Below, piece by piece: positions 1 through 8,889 of a stretch of DNA of 62,898 nt. The position numbers and the translations under genes were made by a program. The stretch covers positions 1 to 62,898 of the forward strand of contig JAAYAH010000119.1 of the NCBI GenBank assembly GCA_012719445.1. Direction: 5' to 3'. The stretch's first letter is position 1; each line of letters opens with the position of its first letter. Source of the DNA: Actinomycetales bacterium (GTDB lineage: Bacteria; Actinomycetota; Actinomycetes; Actinomycetales; Kineosporiaceae). The notes beneath the pieces are model-generated. The model saw only the letters and a program-made list of their open reading frames with translations. It searched no databases and was not told the DNA's origin.

Positions 1-48
1 ACCTCCGCCGTGACAGGGCGGCGCGCTAACCAACTGCGCTACGGGGCC
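1..48 (-). tRNA. tRNA-Asp (GTC), 3' end cut off by the window edge
   Basis: On the minus strand the sequence begins GGCCCCGTAGCGCAGTTGG, a standard acceptor stem plus D-arm start. It continues into a CCGCC/GGCGG anticodon stem around the loop CTGTCAC, giving anticodon GTC (Asp). The variable loop, T-arm and 3' acceptor strand lie beyond the left edge, so only the 5' two thirds are present. It sits about 30 bp downstream of tRNA-Glu on the same strand, a common actinobacterial pair probably processed from one transcript. Confidence 0.93.
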
Positions 49-79
49 TTGCTGTGCAAGACCTGATCCTTTCGGATCG

Positions 80-152
80 TGTCCCCAACGGGATTCGAAC
101 CCGTGCTGCCGCCTTGAAAGGGCGGAGTCCTAGGCCGCTAGACGATGGGGAC
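80..152 (-). tRNA. tRNA-Glu (TTC)
   Basis: Full cloverleaf on the minus strand: acceptor GTCCCCA pairs with TGGGGAC, the anticodon stem CCGCC/GGCGG encloses CTTTCAA (anticodon TTC, Glu), and the T-arm carries GGTTCGAATCC. The discriminator base is A at position 80 and CCA is not encoded. It precedes tRNA-Asp in the direction of transcription, so the two are likely co-transcribed. Confidence 0.96.
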
Positions 153-244
153 GCCGCGACGCCCCACAGACGCCCGTGACCCGTCGAGGACCACGCCAGC
201 ATAGGGGGTCGGTGGCCGATCCTCCAAAGTGGTTCCCCGACTGA

Positions 245-330
245 CGCGGTGGTGACGGTGGCGTGGTGACGGCGGGGCGGTGCCGGTGGTGACGGTGGTG
301 ACGGCGGAGGTGGTGTCGGTGGTGACGGGA
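245..330. repeat. GGTGGTGACGG low-complexity repeat upstream of metallopeptidase
   Basis: The 11-mer GGTGGTGACGG and close variants recur about six times in this 86-bp stretch, between tRNA-Glu and the start of the zincin-like gene. No convincing reading frame is present. The repeat could be slippage-derived; it leaves the ribosome-binding site of the next gene intact. Confidence 0.6.
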
Positions 331-392
331 GCGGCAGAGCGAGGTGGCACGAGGATGGTGACGACGGGCAGCCGGGTGACGAGGATGGTCAC

Positions 393-746
393 GTGACCGT
401 CGAGATGTCGCGTGAGGAGTTCGAGGACGCCGTCGCGAGCGCCCTCGACGAGGTCCCGCCGGAGTTGTCCCGCCTGATGGACAACGTGGTGATCCTGGTG
501 GAGGACGAGCCGCCGGACGGCGACGACCTGTTCGGCATCTACGAGGGCACTCCGCTGACGGAACGCGACAGCTGGTGGGCTGCGGGGTCGTTGCCTGACC
601 GGATCACCATCTTCCGCGGCCCGACCCTCCGGGCCTGTGATTCCGTCGACGATGTGATCGACGAGGTCGCCGTGACCGTCGTCCACGAGATCGCCCACCA
701 CTTCGGGATCGACGACGACCGGCTCCACGAGCTGGGGTGGGGCTGA
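393..746 (+). CDS. Minimal zincin-like metallopeptidase (PF06262-type)
   Basis: A 117-residue acidic protein ending in a zinc-protease motif: HEIAH at residues 98-102, followed by a short tail HFGIDDDRLHELGW. This layout (about 110-130 residues, HExxH close to the C-terminus, an acidic third zinc ligand downstream) is typical of the small predicted metallopeptidase family found in most actinobacteria. No signal peptide or membrane segment is visible, so it is cytosolic. The substrate is unknown. The GTG start at 393 follows a GAGGAT motif; an ATG at 405 is an alternative. It stands alone and converges on the membrane protein gene ending at 1039. Confidence 0.88.
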   Translation: MTVEMSREEFEDAVASALDEVPPELSRLMDNVVILVEDEPPDGDDLFGIYEGTPLTERDSWWAAGSLPDRITIFRGPTLRACDSVDDVIDEVAVTVVHEIAHHFGIDDDRLHELGWG

Positions 747-790
747 GGGCGTTCCGAACCGTCGGGTCGAGGCTGTGATCGCTGGGCCGC

Positions 791-870
791 CGCCGTGACC
801 GAGGGGGTCCCGCCGTGACCGAGGGATGCCGCCGTCACTGAGAGGTTCCGCCGTGACCGCTGGGAGTCCG
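791..870. repeat. 20-bp tandem repeat in convergent intergenic region
   Basis: About four units with a period of 19-20 bp begin CGCCGTGACCGAGG near positions 791, 811, 830 and 849. The array lies between the converging metallopeptidase and DUF2157-like genes. The rest of the gap (747-1038) shows no reading frame or RNA signature that I can support. Confidence 0.75.
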
Positions 871-1038
871 CCGCGGTCAGGGCCCGGGGGAGGGGTCGCC
901 GGCCCGATCTCCGGCGTACGCACCGCCCCGACCCGGCGTCCTGGCAGCCGGTGACCCGTCGCCTCCCCCCGCCTCAGGGAGAGCACGGAGGACCGTGTCC
1001 AGGGCCGAGGCCCCCCGCCAGGGCCCCGGACACGGGGT

Positions 1039-2421
1039 TCAGGGACGAGCGGCGGTGTGTTCCGCCGCGTCCGGTCGGTCCGCGGCATCGTGCGCCCGGT
1101 CGTCGTCCGTGGCCTGCTTGAGCCGGAGCCCCAGCACGCTCGCGCCGACGATCGACAGACCGACGACCATCAGTGCCCCGGAGGCACCGAGGGCTCCCCT
1201 GGTGTAGGTCGTGACCGCCTCCGGGATCGTCATCGCGAGGGTGACCACTCCGACGACGAGGACGGCGACGTACCGGGTGGCGACGTAGCCCACCAGGCAT
1301 GCCGCGCTGACGGCTCCGAGGGTGGCGAAGCCGATCCATTCCAGATCCTTGAGGTTGGTCAGGATCTGCCCGCCGGCGAAGCCCAGGACGCCGGCCGTGA
1401 ACAGCCCCAGCGCCCGCTCGTCGAGGACCCGGAGCAGGATGAGCGCCAGCCAGCCGACCGCCGTGACGAGCATCGTGATGCCGGGGACCAGGGCATACGC
1501 TCGCTCGGTCTCCGGCCACTGCATCACGGCGTCGACGGTGGCCTGCGACGACGAGACCGCAGCCAGCACCATCGCGACGTGGAGCACGGGCCCCCGACAG
1601 GTCGCGTAGCTCAGCCCCCAGGCCACGAGGGCTGTCGCGGAGACCCACGAGAACTCGAAGTCCCCGTCCGTGGGGATGCCGGCGATCAGGCCGATCAGTC
1701 CGCCGGCGACCAGCAGCAGCGCAGCCACGAGACGCCGTCTCGGAGTCGTCCCGTCGGTCTCCCGTGCTGTCCACCCGCCCGACGTCTGCCGCGCGATGAG
1801 GACGGCGGCTCCGAGCAACAGGGCGGCGGGGACGGCGAGGACGGCGAGCCGCCCGACGGTGGTCAGGTCCTCCCACCGGCTGCTGGCGAGGATCGCGACG
1901 GCAGCCGTGACGAAGGCCGCGCCGACGTAGCCGCCGACCTCGGCGAGCAGCGCCGTCCAGGAGAATCTCCCCGAGTGGCCCACGACTCCGGGGGGAGAGG
2001 CCGGGACGGGACCGGCTGCGAGCGTGTCACCCGGGCGGGTGGCGACGACCGCGCCCGTGGTCGTGGTGCCGGGCAGCAGCCCGGCCAGTTCGCGTCCGAC
2101 GGCGCCGGCCTGCTCGGCGGTGAGGGTCCCGGCGGACACCAGGCGGGCGAGGGCGTCCGCCACCGGCTCAGGGACGGCGACAGTCGGTTCAGAGCCGGAG
2201 ACAGCCGGGTCAGGGTCGGAGACGACGGGGTCAGAGTTGGCAGCGACCGGGTCGGGCTCGGAGACAGCCGGTTCGGAGCCGGAGGTCACCGGGGTCGGGG
2301 CGGGCGCGGTCGTGGGCGTGGGCGTTGCCGCGGAAGACGGATCCCCGGGCGCTCCGGTAGCGCTCTCGCCGGGGGATCCGGGTTCGGGGCTCCGTGCCCC
2401 CAACTCGGGATCGGTGGGCAT
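1039..2421 (-). CDS. DUF2157-like multi-pass membrane protein
   Basis: A 460-residue protein. Residues 1-95 are a soluble Pro/Ser/Asp-rich tail with repeated PDPV/SEP elements. This is followed by a short helical segment (VADALARLVSAGTLTAEQ) and about ten hydrophobic helices, ending in a charged C-terminal tail. A soluble helical region before many transmembrane helices resembles DUF2157-type membrane proteins of unknown function. The ATG at 2421 is chosen because GAGAAGGA lies seven bases upstream; longer upstream reading has no ribosome site. No catalytic motif is evident. The long proline-rich N-terminus looks like a cytosolic linker or interaction tail. Confidence 0.72.
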   Translation of the reverse strand: MPTDPELGARSPEPGSPGESATGAPGDPSSAATPTPTTAPAPTPVTSGSEPAVSEPDPVAANSDPVVSDPDPAVSGSEPTVAVPEPVADALARLVSAGTLTAEQAGAVGRELAGLLPGTTTTGAVVATRPGDTLAAGPVPASPPGVVGHSGRFSWTALLAEVGGYVGAAFVTAAVAILASSRWEDLTTVGRLAVLAVPAALLLGAAVLIARQTSGGWTARETDGTTPRRRLVAALLLVAGGLIGLIAGIPTDGDFEFSWVSATALVAWGLSYATCRGPVLHVAMVLAAVSSSQATVDAVMQWPETERAYALVPGITMLVTAVGWLALILLRVLDERALGLFTAGVLGFAGGQILTNLKDLEWIGFATLGAVSAACLVGYVATRYVAVLVVGVVTLAMTIPEAVTTYTRGALGASGALMVVGLSIVGASVLGLRLKQATDDDRAHDAADRPDAAEHTAARP

Positions 2422-2593
2422 GACTGCATCCTTCTCTCCCCCCGCGATGCTCTTCGGCGGAAGCCACGGTCGACGGTCCGACGTGGACGGCAACCGTCCA
2501 TGCTGGAACGGTAGGGGGGCATCGGATCCGTCGCCTGAGCACGACTACGCAGTCTCGGCGGATCCCGCACCGGGGAGCCCGTCCCGGACGATC

Positions 2594-2662
2594 GCAGCGG
2601 GTTCCGGTCCCCGGGCGCAGTGGGTTCCGGTCCCCGACCGCAGCGGGTTCCGGTCCCCGGGC
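2594..2662. repeat. Three 23-bp tandem repeats in a divergent intergenic region
   Basis: Three head-to-tail 23-bp units begin at 2594, 2617 and 2640, each with core GGGTTCCGGTCCCCG and only a few substitutions. They lie in the 350-bp gap between the divergent DUF2157-like and PNPOx-like genes. The core GGTTCCGGTCCCC is not a known operator to me. The gap holds nothing else I can assign. Confidence 0.85.
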
Positions 2663-2772
2663 GGAGTCCCTGTCGGTCCTGCTCAGGCCGCGCTCCCACG
2701 CTCATTCGCGAGGACCTATGACCCGTTCTGCCGCATCGGACCTGATGGCACGCTGCCCGGATGGAGGAGGCC

Positions 2773-3213
2773 ATGACCAGCCGTGAACCGATGGCGAGCG
2801 ACGGCGAGGTGCTCGACGAGAGCACGTCCTGGAGCCTGCTCGCCCAGGCGCAGGTGGGCCGGTTGGCGGTCTGCGCCCCGGGCGACATCGACATCTTCCC
2901 GCTGAACTACGTCGTCGACGACGGGACGATCGTGTTCCGCACGGCCGAGGGCACGAAGCTCGTCGAGGTGGTGATGACCGGCCGGATCGCCTTCGAGGCC
3001 GACGGGGTGGACGCCGAGGCGGGCCAGGCATGGAGCGTCGTGGTCAAGGGGTACGCGAGGGTGCTGGAGCGGTTCGACGACATCTACCGGGTGGCGGACC
3101 TCCCGCTCGTGCCCTGGAACGCCGGGCCCAAGGAGCGGTTCGTGCGGATCACGCCGGAACAGGTCACCGGGCGCCGGTTCCGGGTGCCACCGCCGTCCTC
3201 CGGGCGGTCGTAG
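2773..3213 (+). CDS. Pyridoxamine 5'-phosphate oxidase-fold flavin/F420-binding protein
   Basis: A 146-residue protein of the split-barrel PNPOx family. It has the early motif GRLAVCAPGDIDIFPLNYVV, then FRTAEGTKL, then VVVKGYARVLE, as in actinobacterial one-domain members that bind FMN or F420. These typically reduce or sense small molecules; the substrate here cannot be read from sequence. The ATG at 2773 follows GGAGGAGG at a short spacing. The upstream ATG at 2761 is less likely because it precedes that ribosome site. The gene is monocistronic and is followed by a duplicated non-coding segment. Confidence 0.87.
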   Translation: MTSREPMASDGEVLDESTSWSLLAQAQVGRLAVCAPGDIDIFPLNYVVDDGTIVFRTAEGTKLVEVVMTGRIAFEADGVDAEAGQAWSVVVKGYARVLERFDDIYRVADLPLVPWNAGPKERFVRITPEQVTGRRFRVPPPSSGRS

Positions 3214-3214
3214 T

Positions 3215-3307
3215 CCTCCTCCGGTCCCTCATCCGAGCGGCGAGGTCCGCACTCGCCGGAGTGGTCGCGGCCCTCCTCCGTTCCCGCGTCCGAGCAGTGA
3301 CATCCGC
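3215..3307. repeat. Imperfect 36-bp duplication just after the PNPOx-like stop
   Basis: Two copies, 3215-3250 and 3272-3307, share CCTCCTCCG at the start and TCCGAGC in the middle, with about three quarters identity. They begin two bases after the stop codon of the preceding gene. The stop itself is preceded by a related CGTCCTCCGGGCGGTCG, so the duplication appears to involve the gene's 3' end. Confidence 0.55.
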
Positions 3308-3487
3308 GCCCGGTGGTGCCCCGTCCGACCGGTTGAGTGAGCACGCCATCGCCTTCGGTGATTCCGGACTGCTCGCCCTCAGGGGTGATATCGAGGCATG
3401 CTTGGGCGTCGTGGTCTTTTCGTGTCACGGGGGAGCGCAGGCCTCGTGGCCGGCAGATCGGCACCATCCGGGTCCGGGAGGAGGGAC

Positions 3488-6400
3488 GTGACCGTGTTCC
3501 GCAGCGCTCGGGAGGAGGACGTCACGCCCGAATCCATCCCCGCCGCGTGGATCACGGGGATCGTCGAGGCGCAGCACCGGATCCGGGACGCCGGGGTCCA
3601 CCAGGGTCTCCTGCTCGACACCCTCGTCTCCTCCGCCTCCGGTCTCGTCGACGCCCCGACCCGGGTCGCCCTGCTCGAGGGGGACACCCTCGTCTGCCGT
3701 GCCGCCAGTTGGGACGTGCGTGAGCACATCGGCGTCCCGGTGCCGAGGGACGGCACGATCTGCGGTGCCGCCCTCGACACCGGCCTGCCGGTACGGGTGC
3801 GGGACCTGGTGAGCCTCCCCCCGGGCGATCCCGGGTCCGGCTGCCGCGCGACGGGTCGGTCGGTCCTGGTCGTCCCGCTGGTCCACGAGGGCGAGTCGTC
3901 GGGGGTCATCGTCCTCAGCGCCGACCAGCCGGACTGGTTCGGTGCCGCGGACGAGGAGGCCGTCGTGATGCTCGCGGCGACGGCGGCGACGGCGCTCGCG
4001 GGGATCCGCAGCCGACCGGGTGAGGACGGGCCGCGCGCGGTCGAGAACGGCACCACCCGGGCCGAGGACCCGTCACCCCGGGTCCGCCCGTCGGCCGCGG
4101 ATGCCTTCGGCGTCGGCCCGAACGCGCGGTCCGTGCCCAGTCAGCCCGGTTTCGTCGCCGATCCCCAGACGCTCCAGCAGGCGCATCGGTCCGGTCAGCC
4201 CCAAGCCGGTCAGCCCCAGCACCAGCCCGGGCAGCCCCAGCCCGATCACCTCTCCGCGGCCCAACCGCCGGCGCGCAGGACGGCCTACCACCCGGGGTCG
4301 TCGCCGCAGGGCAATCAGCCGCCGCCGGACCACCGGTCGCATGCGGACTCGTCGCCCGCCACCCGGCCGACCACTCTCCAGGCGTCCCTGCCCTGCCAGG
4401 CCACCTCGTCGGCGTCGACCCGTCCGGCCTCCGCCCGCTCGGCGTCCGTCTCCCCGGAGTCCACCCGCTCGGCGTCCGACTCGTCGTTCCCCGCTCTTCC
4501 GGCGACCAGTCCGCCGGTCTCCGACCCGCCGACCCCGGCCACGGCGGCCCTGTCCGCGCCGGTCCTGGTCCCGCCGTCGGGGTTCTCCCCACCCACCGAG
4601 CCCGTCGCCGTGCCGCCGACCGCCACGGCCTCTTCCCTGCCGCCGACCCAGGCGATCCCACTGGGCATGCCGGGGCCCGTCGGGCTCGGCATGTGGGAGT
4701 GGCACGCGGCGACCGGGGAGATGACCTGGTCCGAGCCCGTCGGCGAGACCCTCGGCCTGGCCACCGGCCAGCACGTCGACCTCGACCTGCTGCGGTCCCT
4801 GCTCCAGCACGGGGACGTCGCCCGGCTGGAGGAGGCGACGGACCGGATCCTCGCCGGTGGGCGCGTCTCGGGCTCCTGGCGCGTCGTCCGCCCCGACGGC
4901 GTCGTGCGGTACGTCTACGCGTGGAGCGAGGCCAGGCGCTCGAACACCGGCGTGGTGACCGGGGCGTGGGGTGCGCTCGTCGACGTCACCGAACGGGAGC
5001 AGGACGCCGCGGCGGTGCGCAGCAGCCTGGCCGGGCTCCGGGCCGCCCAGGAGCTCACCGGTCTCGGGACCTGGGAGTGGCAGCCGGACACCGGCGGGAT
5101 GGCCTGGTCACCGGAGATGTACCGGCTCGTCGGCCTGGACCCCGGCGACGTCGAGCCGACCCTGGAGACCTGGCACCGGTTCGTCCACCCCGAGGACCTG
5201 GACCGGGTCCGGCGGCTCGACGTCCTCGCGGCCGACCGGGACGGCGGCACCATGGAGACCTTCCGGATCGTCGGGGCCGACGGCGTCCAGCGGCACGCCC
5301 AGTCGTGGTCGATCGTCGTCGGGGCGGACGAGGACGGCCCGCGGGCGGTGTGCGGCGCGACCGTCGACGTCACCCGTCAGGTGCACGACCGGCAACTGCT
5401 GGAGCGGCTCTCCGCGACCGACGCCATCACCGGGCTGGCCAACCGGCTCGCCTTCGACCGCCGGATGCAGGAGCTGCTGTCCGACCCCACCCGGGACGTC
5501 GCGGTCCTGCTGCTCGACCTCGACCGGTTCAAGATGGTCAACGACAGCCTCGGTCACTCGGTGGGGGACCGGCTGCTCGTCGAGGTGGCGCGTCGGCTGG
5601 ACGAGGTCGTGCCCGAGGGCAGTCTCACCGCCCGGATGGGTGGGGACGAGTTCGTCATCGTCCCGCGTCCGGGGCTCGGCTGGCTGCAGGTGCGCCGGCT
5701 CGCCCAGTCCATCGTGGACTCGCTGCGGGTGCCCTACGTGCTGCCCGAGTCGGGGGAGATGCTGGTCTGTCCCGCCAGCGTCGGCGTCACCTCGACGTTC
5801 GGGCGGGAGGTCGGCGTCACCGACCTGCTCCGCGAGGCCGACCTGGCCCTCTACCGCGCCAAGGACTCCGGCCGGGACCGCTACGTGGTCTTCGACGACG
5901 TGCTGCGGGCGAGGGCGCAGTCGCGGCACCGGGCCGAGCGCCAGCTGCGCCAGGCGCTGGAGCAGAACCGGCTGGCCCTGCAGTACCAGCCCATCGTCGA
6001 CTTCAACAACGGCCGGATCGTCGGCGCCGAGGCGCTGGTCCGGCTGCGCGAGGAGGTGGGCGACCGGCTCCTCGGGCCGGACGAGTTCATCGACGTCGCC
6101 GAGGACACCGGGCTGGTCGTCGAGGTCGACTGCTGGGTCATCGACACCGCGATCGCCCAGGTGATCCGCTGGGGTGAGGCGCTGGCCCCCGGCGAGCGGG
6201 GACCCTGGCTGGCGATCAACGTGTCGGCCCGGTCCATGGAGCACCCGCGGGTGATCCGGCGGATCCTCGACGCCGTCAAGCAGGGTCGGGTGCCCCGGCA
6301 CCGGATCAAGATCGAGCTGACCGAGCACAGCTTCCTCGGAGCCCTCCCGGGCGGCGAGTCCTCGCTGCGGCAGCTCCTCGGCTCCGGGATCCCGGTCGGC

Positions 6401-6688
6401 ATCGACGACTTCGGCACCGGCTACTCGGCCCTGGCCTACCTGCAGCGGTTCGAGTTGGACTTCATGAAGATCGACAGGTCCTTCGTCGCCGCGGTGGGTC
6501 AGGAGGAGCGCGCCGATGCGGTGGTCACCGCCATCGTCGACCTCGCCCACGCCCACGGGATGCGGGTCACGGCCGAGGGAGTCGAGACACCGCGTCAGGC
6601 GAGGAGGCTGCGTGAGATCGGGTGCGACTTCGCCCAGGGGTACCACTTCGGCCGGCCCGGCGAGCCGGCCCGAATCCTGCGCGGATGA
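3488..6688 (+). CDS. GAF-PAS-PAS-GGDEF-EAL c-di-GMP synthase/phosphodiesterase
   Basis: A 1066-residue cytosolic protein. Order: GAF domain (about 20-180), Pro/Ser/Gln-rich linker of about 200 residues (190-395), two PAS domains with PAC-like ends (about 400-630), GGDEF and EAL. The cyclase signature GGDEF is intact (about 717-721), but the usual upstream RxxD inhibitory site is absent. The phosphodiesterase half keeps EAL (about 846), ELTEH, DDFGTGY (about 972) and AEGVET, so both activities are plausible. The GTG at 3488 is preferred because GGGAGGAGGG lies just upstream; an in-frame start at 3398 would place that site inside the coding region. It lies 93 bp before a SpoIIE-type phosphatase and may share its transcript. 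Confidence 0.93.
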   Translation: MTVFRSAREEDVTPESIPAAWITGIVEAQHRIRDAGVHQGLLLDTLVSSASGLVDAPTRVALLEGDTLVCRAASWDVREHIGVPVPRDGTICGAALDTGLPVRVRDLVSLPPGDPGSGCRATGRSVLVVPLVHEGESSGVIVLSADQPDWFGAADEEAVVMLAATAATALAGIRSRPGEDGPRAVENGTTRAEDPSPRVRPSAADAFGVGPNARSVPSQPGFVADPQTLQQAHRSGQPQAGQPQHQPGQPQPDHLSAAQPPARRTAYHPGSSPQGNQPPPDHRSHADSSPATRPTTLQASLPCQATSSASTRPASARSASVSPESTRSASDSSFPALPATSPPVSDPPTPATAALSAPVLVPPSGFSPPTEPVAVPPTATASSLPPTQAIPLGMPGPVGLGMWEWHAATGEMTWSEPVGETLGLATGQHVDLDLLRSLLQHGDVARLEEATDRILAGGRVSGSWRVVRPDGVVRYVYAWSEARRSNTGVVTGAWGALVDVTEREQDAAAVRSSLAGLRAAQELTGLGTWEWQPDTGGMAWSPEMYRLVGLDPGDVEPTLETWHRFVHPEDLDRVRRLDVLAADRDGGTMETFRIVGADGVQRHAQSWSIVVGADEDGPRAVCGATVDVTRQVHDRQLLERLSATDAITGLANRLAFDRRMQELLSDPTRDVAVLLLDLDRFKMVNDSLGHSVGDRLLVEVARRLDEVVPEGSLTARMGGDEFVIVPRPGLGWLQVRRLAQSIVDSLRVPYVLPESGEMLVCPASVGVTSTFGREVGVTDLLREADLALYRAKDSGRDRYVVFDDVLRARAQSRHRAERQLRQALEQNRLALQYQPIVDFNNGRIVGAEALVRLREEVGDRLLGPDEFIDVAEDTGLVVEVDCWVIDTAIAQVIRWGEALAPGERGPWLAINVSARSMEHPRVIRRILDAVKQGRVPRHRIKIELTEHSFLGALPGGESSLRQLLGSGIPVGIDDFGTGYSALAYLQRFELDFMKIDRSFVAAVGQEERADAVVTAIVDLAHAHGMRVTAEGVETPRQARRLREIGCDFAQGYHFGRPGEPARILRG

Positions 6689-6781
6689 GCGCATCGGGTG
6701 GCTCGTGACCATGTGGTCACAGGGAGTGGATACGGTGGAGCACGCTGACCTCCGACGGACGGGGGCAGCCGGAGGATCCTG

Positions 6782-8731
6782 ATGTCCATCTCCGTGTTCC
6801 TCGGAGCGGTGCTCCTGGTCGGTGCCCTGGGGTACCTCGGCCTCGCCGCATTCGTCTGGCGGCACCGGCAGGCGGGTGGCGGGTTCGCGCTGGTCGCGAC
6901 GTTGCTCGCGGTCGGCGTGTGGTCCATCTGCTACGCCCTCGAGCTGAGCAGCCGCACCGTGGACGCCGCCCGGCTGTGGTCCGGGGTCAAGTACCTGGGC
7001 ATCGTCGCGCTGGGGCCCGCGCTCTGGGCCTTCGTCCTGCGGTACACAGGTCGCGGGTCCCTCCCCCGCTGGGCGCTCGTGCTGCTGCTGGTCGAGCCGG
7101 TCGCGGTCCTCGTCGTCCTCGCCGTCCCCGCGACGCACGACCTCCTGCACTACTACCCGACCCGCCCGGGGGAACTGCGGCTGCTCGGCGGCAACCCGAT
7201 CCCGGAGATCGGTCCCCTCTTCTGGCCGCACGCCGTCTACACCTATGCCGTACTGCTCGGGGCCGTCGGCCTGCTCGTCTTCCGCCTCGCCCAGGTCGCG
7301 GTGCCGTACCGGCGGTCCGGGTTCGTCCTGATCCTGGTCGCGCTGCTGCCGTTCGCCGGCAACCTCCTCTACAACGCCGAGATCGCCTGGCCGGTGCGGG
7401 TCGACCCGACCCCCTTCCTCTTCAGTCTCACCATGGCCGTCCTGGTCTGGGGGTTCTTCCGGCTGCGGCTGCTCGACCTGCTCCCGGTCGCCAGGAGCGT
7501 CGTGGTGGACCGGCTGGCGGACGGCGTGGTGGTGGTGGACGCCTACCGCCGGTTCGTCGACGCCAACGAGGCGGCGGAGCGGCTGCTCGGCGTGCGCCGG
7601 GCCGACCTCGTCGGGCTCACCCTCGGCGAGCTCGCCCCGGCCGTCGACGCGGTCCTCGACGGGCACGAGCCCACCCTGACCTCGCGGGCGGAGGTGGTCC
7701 TCGACATCCCCGACCTCGATCCGGACGGCGGGGCGGTCGACGGCCCCGAGGGGACGGCGACCGGAGGTCGTCTCGGCCGTCTCGGTCGCCGGTCCGGCGG
7801 TCGGTCCGGCACGGTTCCCCGGCGCACCCGGCGGGCGGACGTCGCCGTCTCGGTGACCAGCATCACCGACGTCGTCGGGCGCAACACCGCCCAGGTCCTG
7901 GTGCTGCGGGACGTCTCGGAGCGCAAGCGGACCGAGCGCCGGGTACGGGAGCTCCTCGAGGAGCAGACCCGGCTCGCGGACACCCTGCAGCTGAGCCTGC
8001 GGCCGAGGACCCTGATGGAGGTGTCCGGGGCGGTCCTGGCCGGGCGTTCCGTGCCGGGAGGGCCGGGCGGTCAGGTCAGCGGCGACTTCTACGACGTGCA
8101 CGCGGCGGCGGACGGCCGCTGGGCCTTCGTCCTCGGCGACGTGTCCGGCAAGGGGGTCAGGGCGGCCGTCGTGACGTCGATGGCCCGGTACACGGTGCGC
8201 ACCCTCAGCGCCCAGGGGTGGACGTCGCCCTCGGTCCTGTCCCAGCTCAACCTGGCCCTCGCCACGACGGACGACCTGGAACGGTTCTGCACGGTGGCCT
8301 ACGCCCAGGTCGAGTCACGCCCCGAGGGCGGCCTGAGGGCGTACCTGGTCCTCGGCGGCCATCCGGCCCCCCTGGTGCGCCGCGGGGACGGGCTCGTCGA
8401 GCCGGTCGGCGTCCCGGGGACCGTTCTCGGAACGTTGTCCGAGATGGAGGTCGAGGTGGAGGAGGTCGTCGTGGACCTCGCTCCGGGGGAGATCCTGCTG
8501 GCCTACACCGACGGGGTCACCGAGGCCAGGGCGGGCAGCGAGCTCTTCGGCGAGGAGCGGCTGGTCGAGGTGCTGCGGCGGGCCGGGCCGGGTGCCGACG
8601 ACGTCGCGGACGCGGTGATGGCGGCCGTCGAGGTCTTCTCCATCGACCGGGACGACGTCGCGGTCCTCGTCGTCCAGGCAGACCCCGCCGGAGCGGAGCA
8701 GGCACGGCAGGGGAAAGACCCTGACGGGTGA
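6782..8731 (+). CDS. 7TM-PAS-SpoIIE-type PP2C protein phosphatase
   Basis: A 649-residue membrane phosphatase. Residues 1-235 form seven hydrophobic helices like the histidine-kinase N-terminal 7TM sensor. A PAS domain follows (about 245-375), interrupted by a Gly/Arg-rich insert. A short coiled-coil (RRVRELLEEQTRLADTLQ) leads into a SpoIIE/PPM catalytic domain (about 410-640). Metal-binding acidic motifs are present: GDFYD (about 432), GDVSGKG, YTDGVTEA (about 573) and DRDDVAVL (about 622). It should dephosphorylate a Ser/Thr-phosphorylated partner, classically an anti-anti-sigma factor, in response to a membrane or extracellular cue. The ATG follows GGAGGATCCTG. No STAS or sigma gene is adjacent. 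Confidence 0.93.
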   Translation: MSISVFLGAVLLVGALGYLGLAAFVWRHRQAGGGFALVATLLAVGVWSICYALELSSRTVDAARLWSGVKYLGIVALGPALWAFVLRYTGRGSLPRWALVLLLVEPVAVLVVLAVPATHDLLHYYPTRPGELRLLGGNPIPEIGPLFWPHAVYTYAVLLGAVGLLVFRLAQVAVPYRRSGFVLILVALLPFAGNLLYNAEIAWPVRVDPTPFLFSLTMAVLVWGFFRLRLLDLLPVARSVVVDRLADGVVVVDAYRRFVDANEAAERLLGVRRADLVGLTLGELAPAVDAVLDGHEPTLTSRAEVVLDIPDLDPDGGAVDGPEGTATGGRLGRLGRRSGGRSGTVPRRTRRADVAVSVTSITDVVGRNTAQVLVLRDVSERKRTERRVRELLEEQTRLADTLQLSLRPRTLMEVSGAVLAGRSVPGGPGGQVSGDFYDVHAAADGRWAFVLGDVSGKGVRAAVVTSMARYTVRTLSAQGWTSPSVLSQLNLALATTDDLERFCTVAYAQVESRPEGGLRAYLVLGGHPAPLVRRGDGLVEPVGVPGTVLGTLSEMEVEVEEVVVDLAPGEILLAYTDGVTEARAGSELFGEERLVEVLRRAGPGADDVADAVMAAVEVFSIDRDDVAVLVVQADPAGAEQARQGKDPDG

Positions 8732-8778
8732 GTTCGCGGGCGGGCGAGGGGAACCTTCGTGACTCCGATCTCCACCCA

Positions 8779-8800
8779 GGTGAACGGCAGGTGAAGCGCG
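8779..8800. promoter_or_regulatory. PHO-box-like direct repeat upstream of pit
   Basis: Two adjacent 11-bp units read on the minus strand as CTTCACCTGCC and GTTCACCTGGG. This matches the GTTCACC-N4 direct-repeat pattern bound by PhoP in Streptomyces. The flanking 8801-8811 holds a degenerate third unit (5 of 7 core matches). The site is about 85-110 bp before the phosphate transporter start, so PhoP control of that gene is a natural inference. Confidence 0.62.
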
Positions 8801-8889
8801 GGCGACCTCGTGATGTCCGCTTGCGGAAGGATTCTCGGAACGGGGACAAATAGGACCACGGCTCCGGGATAAGGCGCTTGCATGTGCCC

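Noticed and set aside
5108-8101. 997-codon open frame on the minus strand
   Set aside because: It lies antisense to two genes with clear domains, its translation is low-complexity and rich in Asp/Gly/Arg/Pro, and it arises from the lack of stops in GC-rich antisense DNA.
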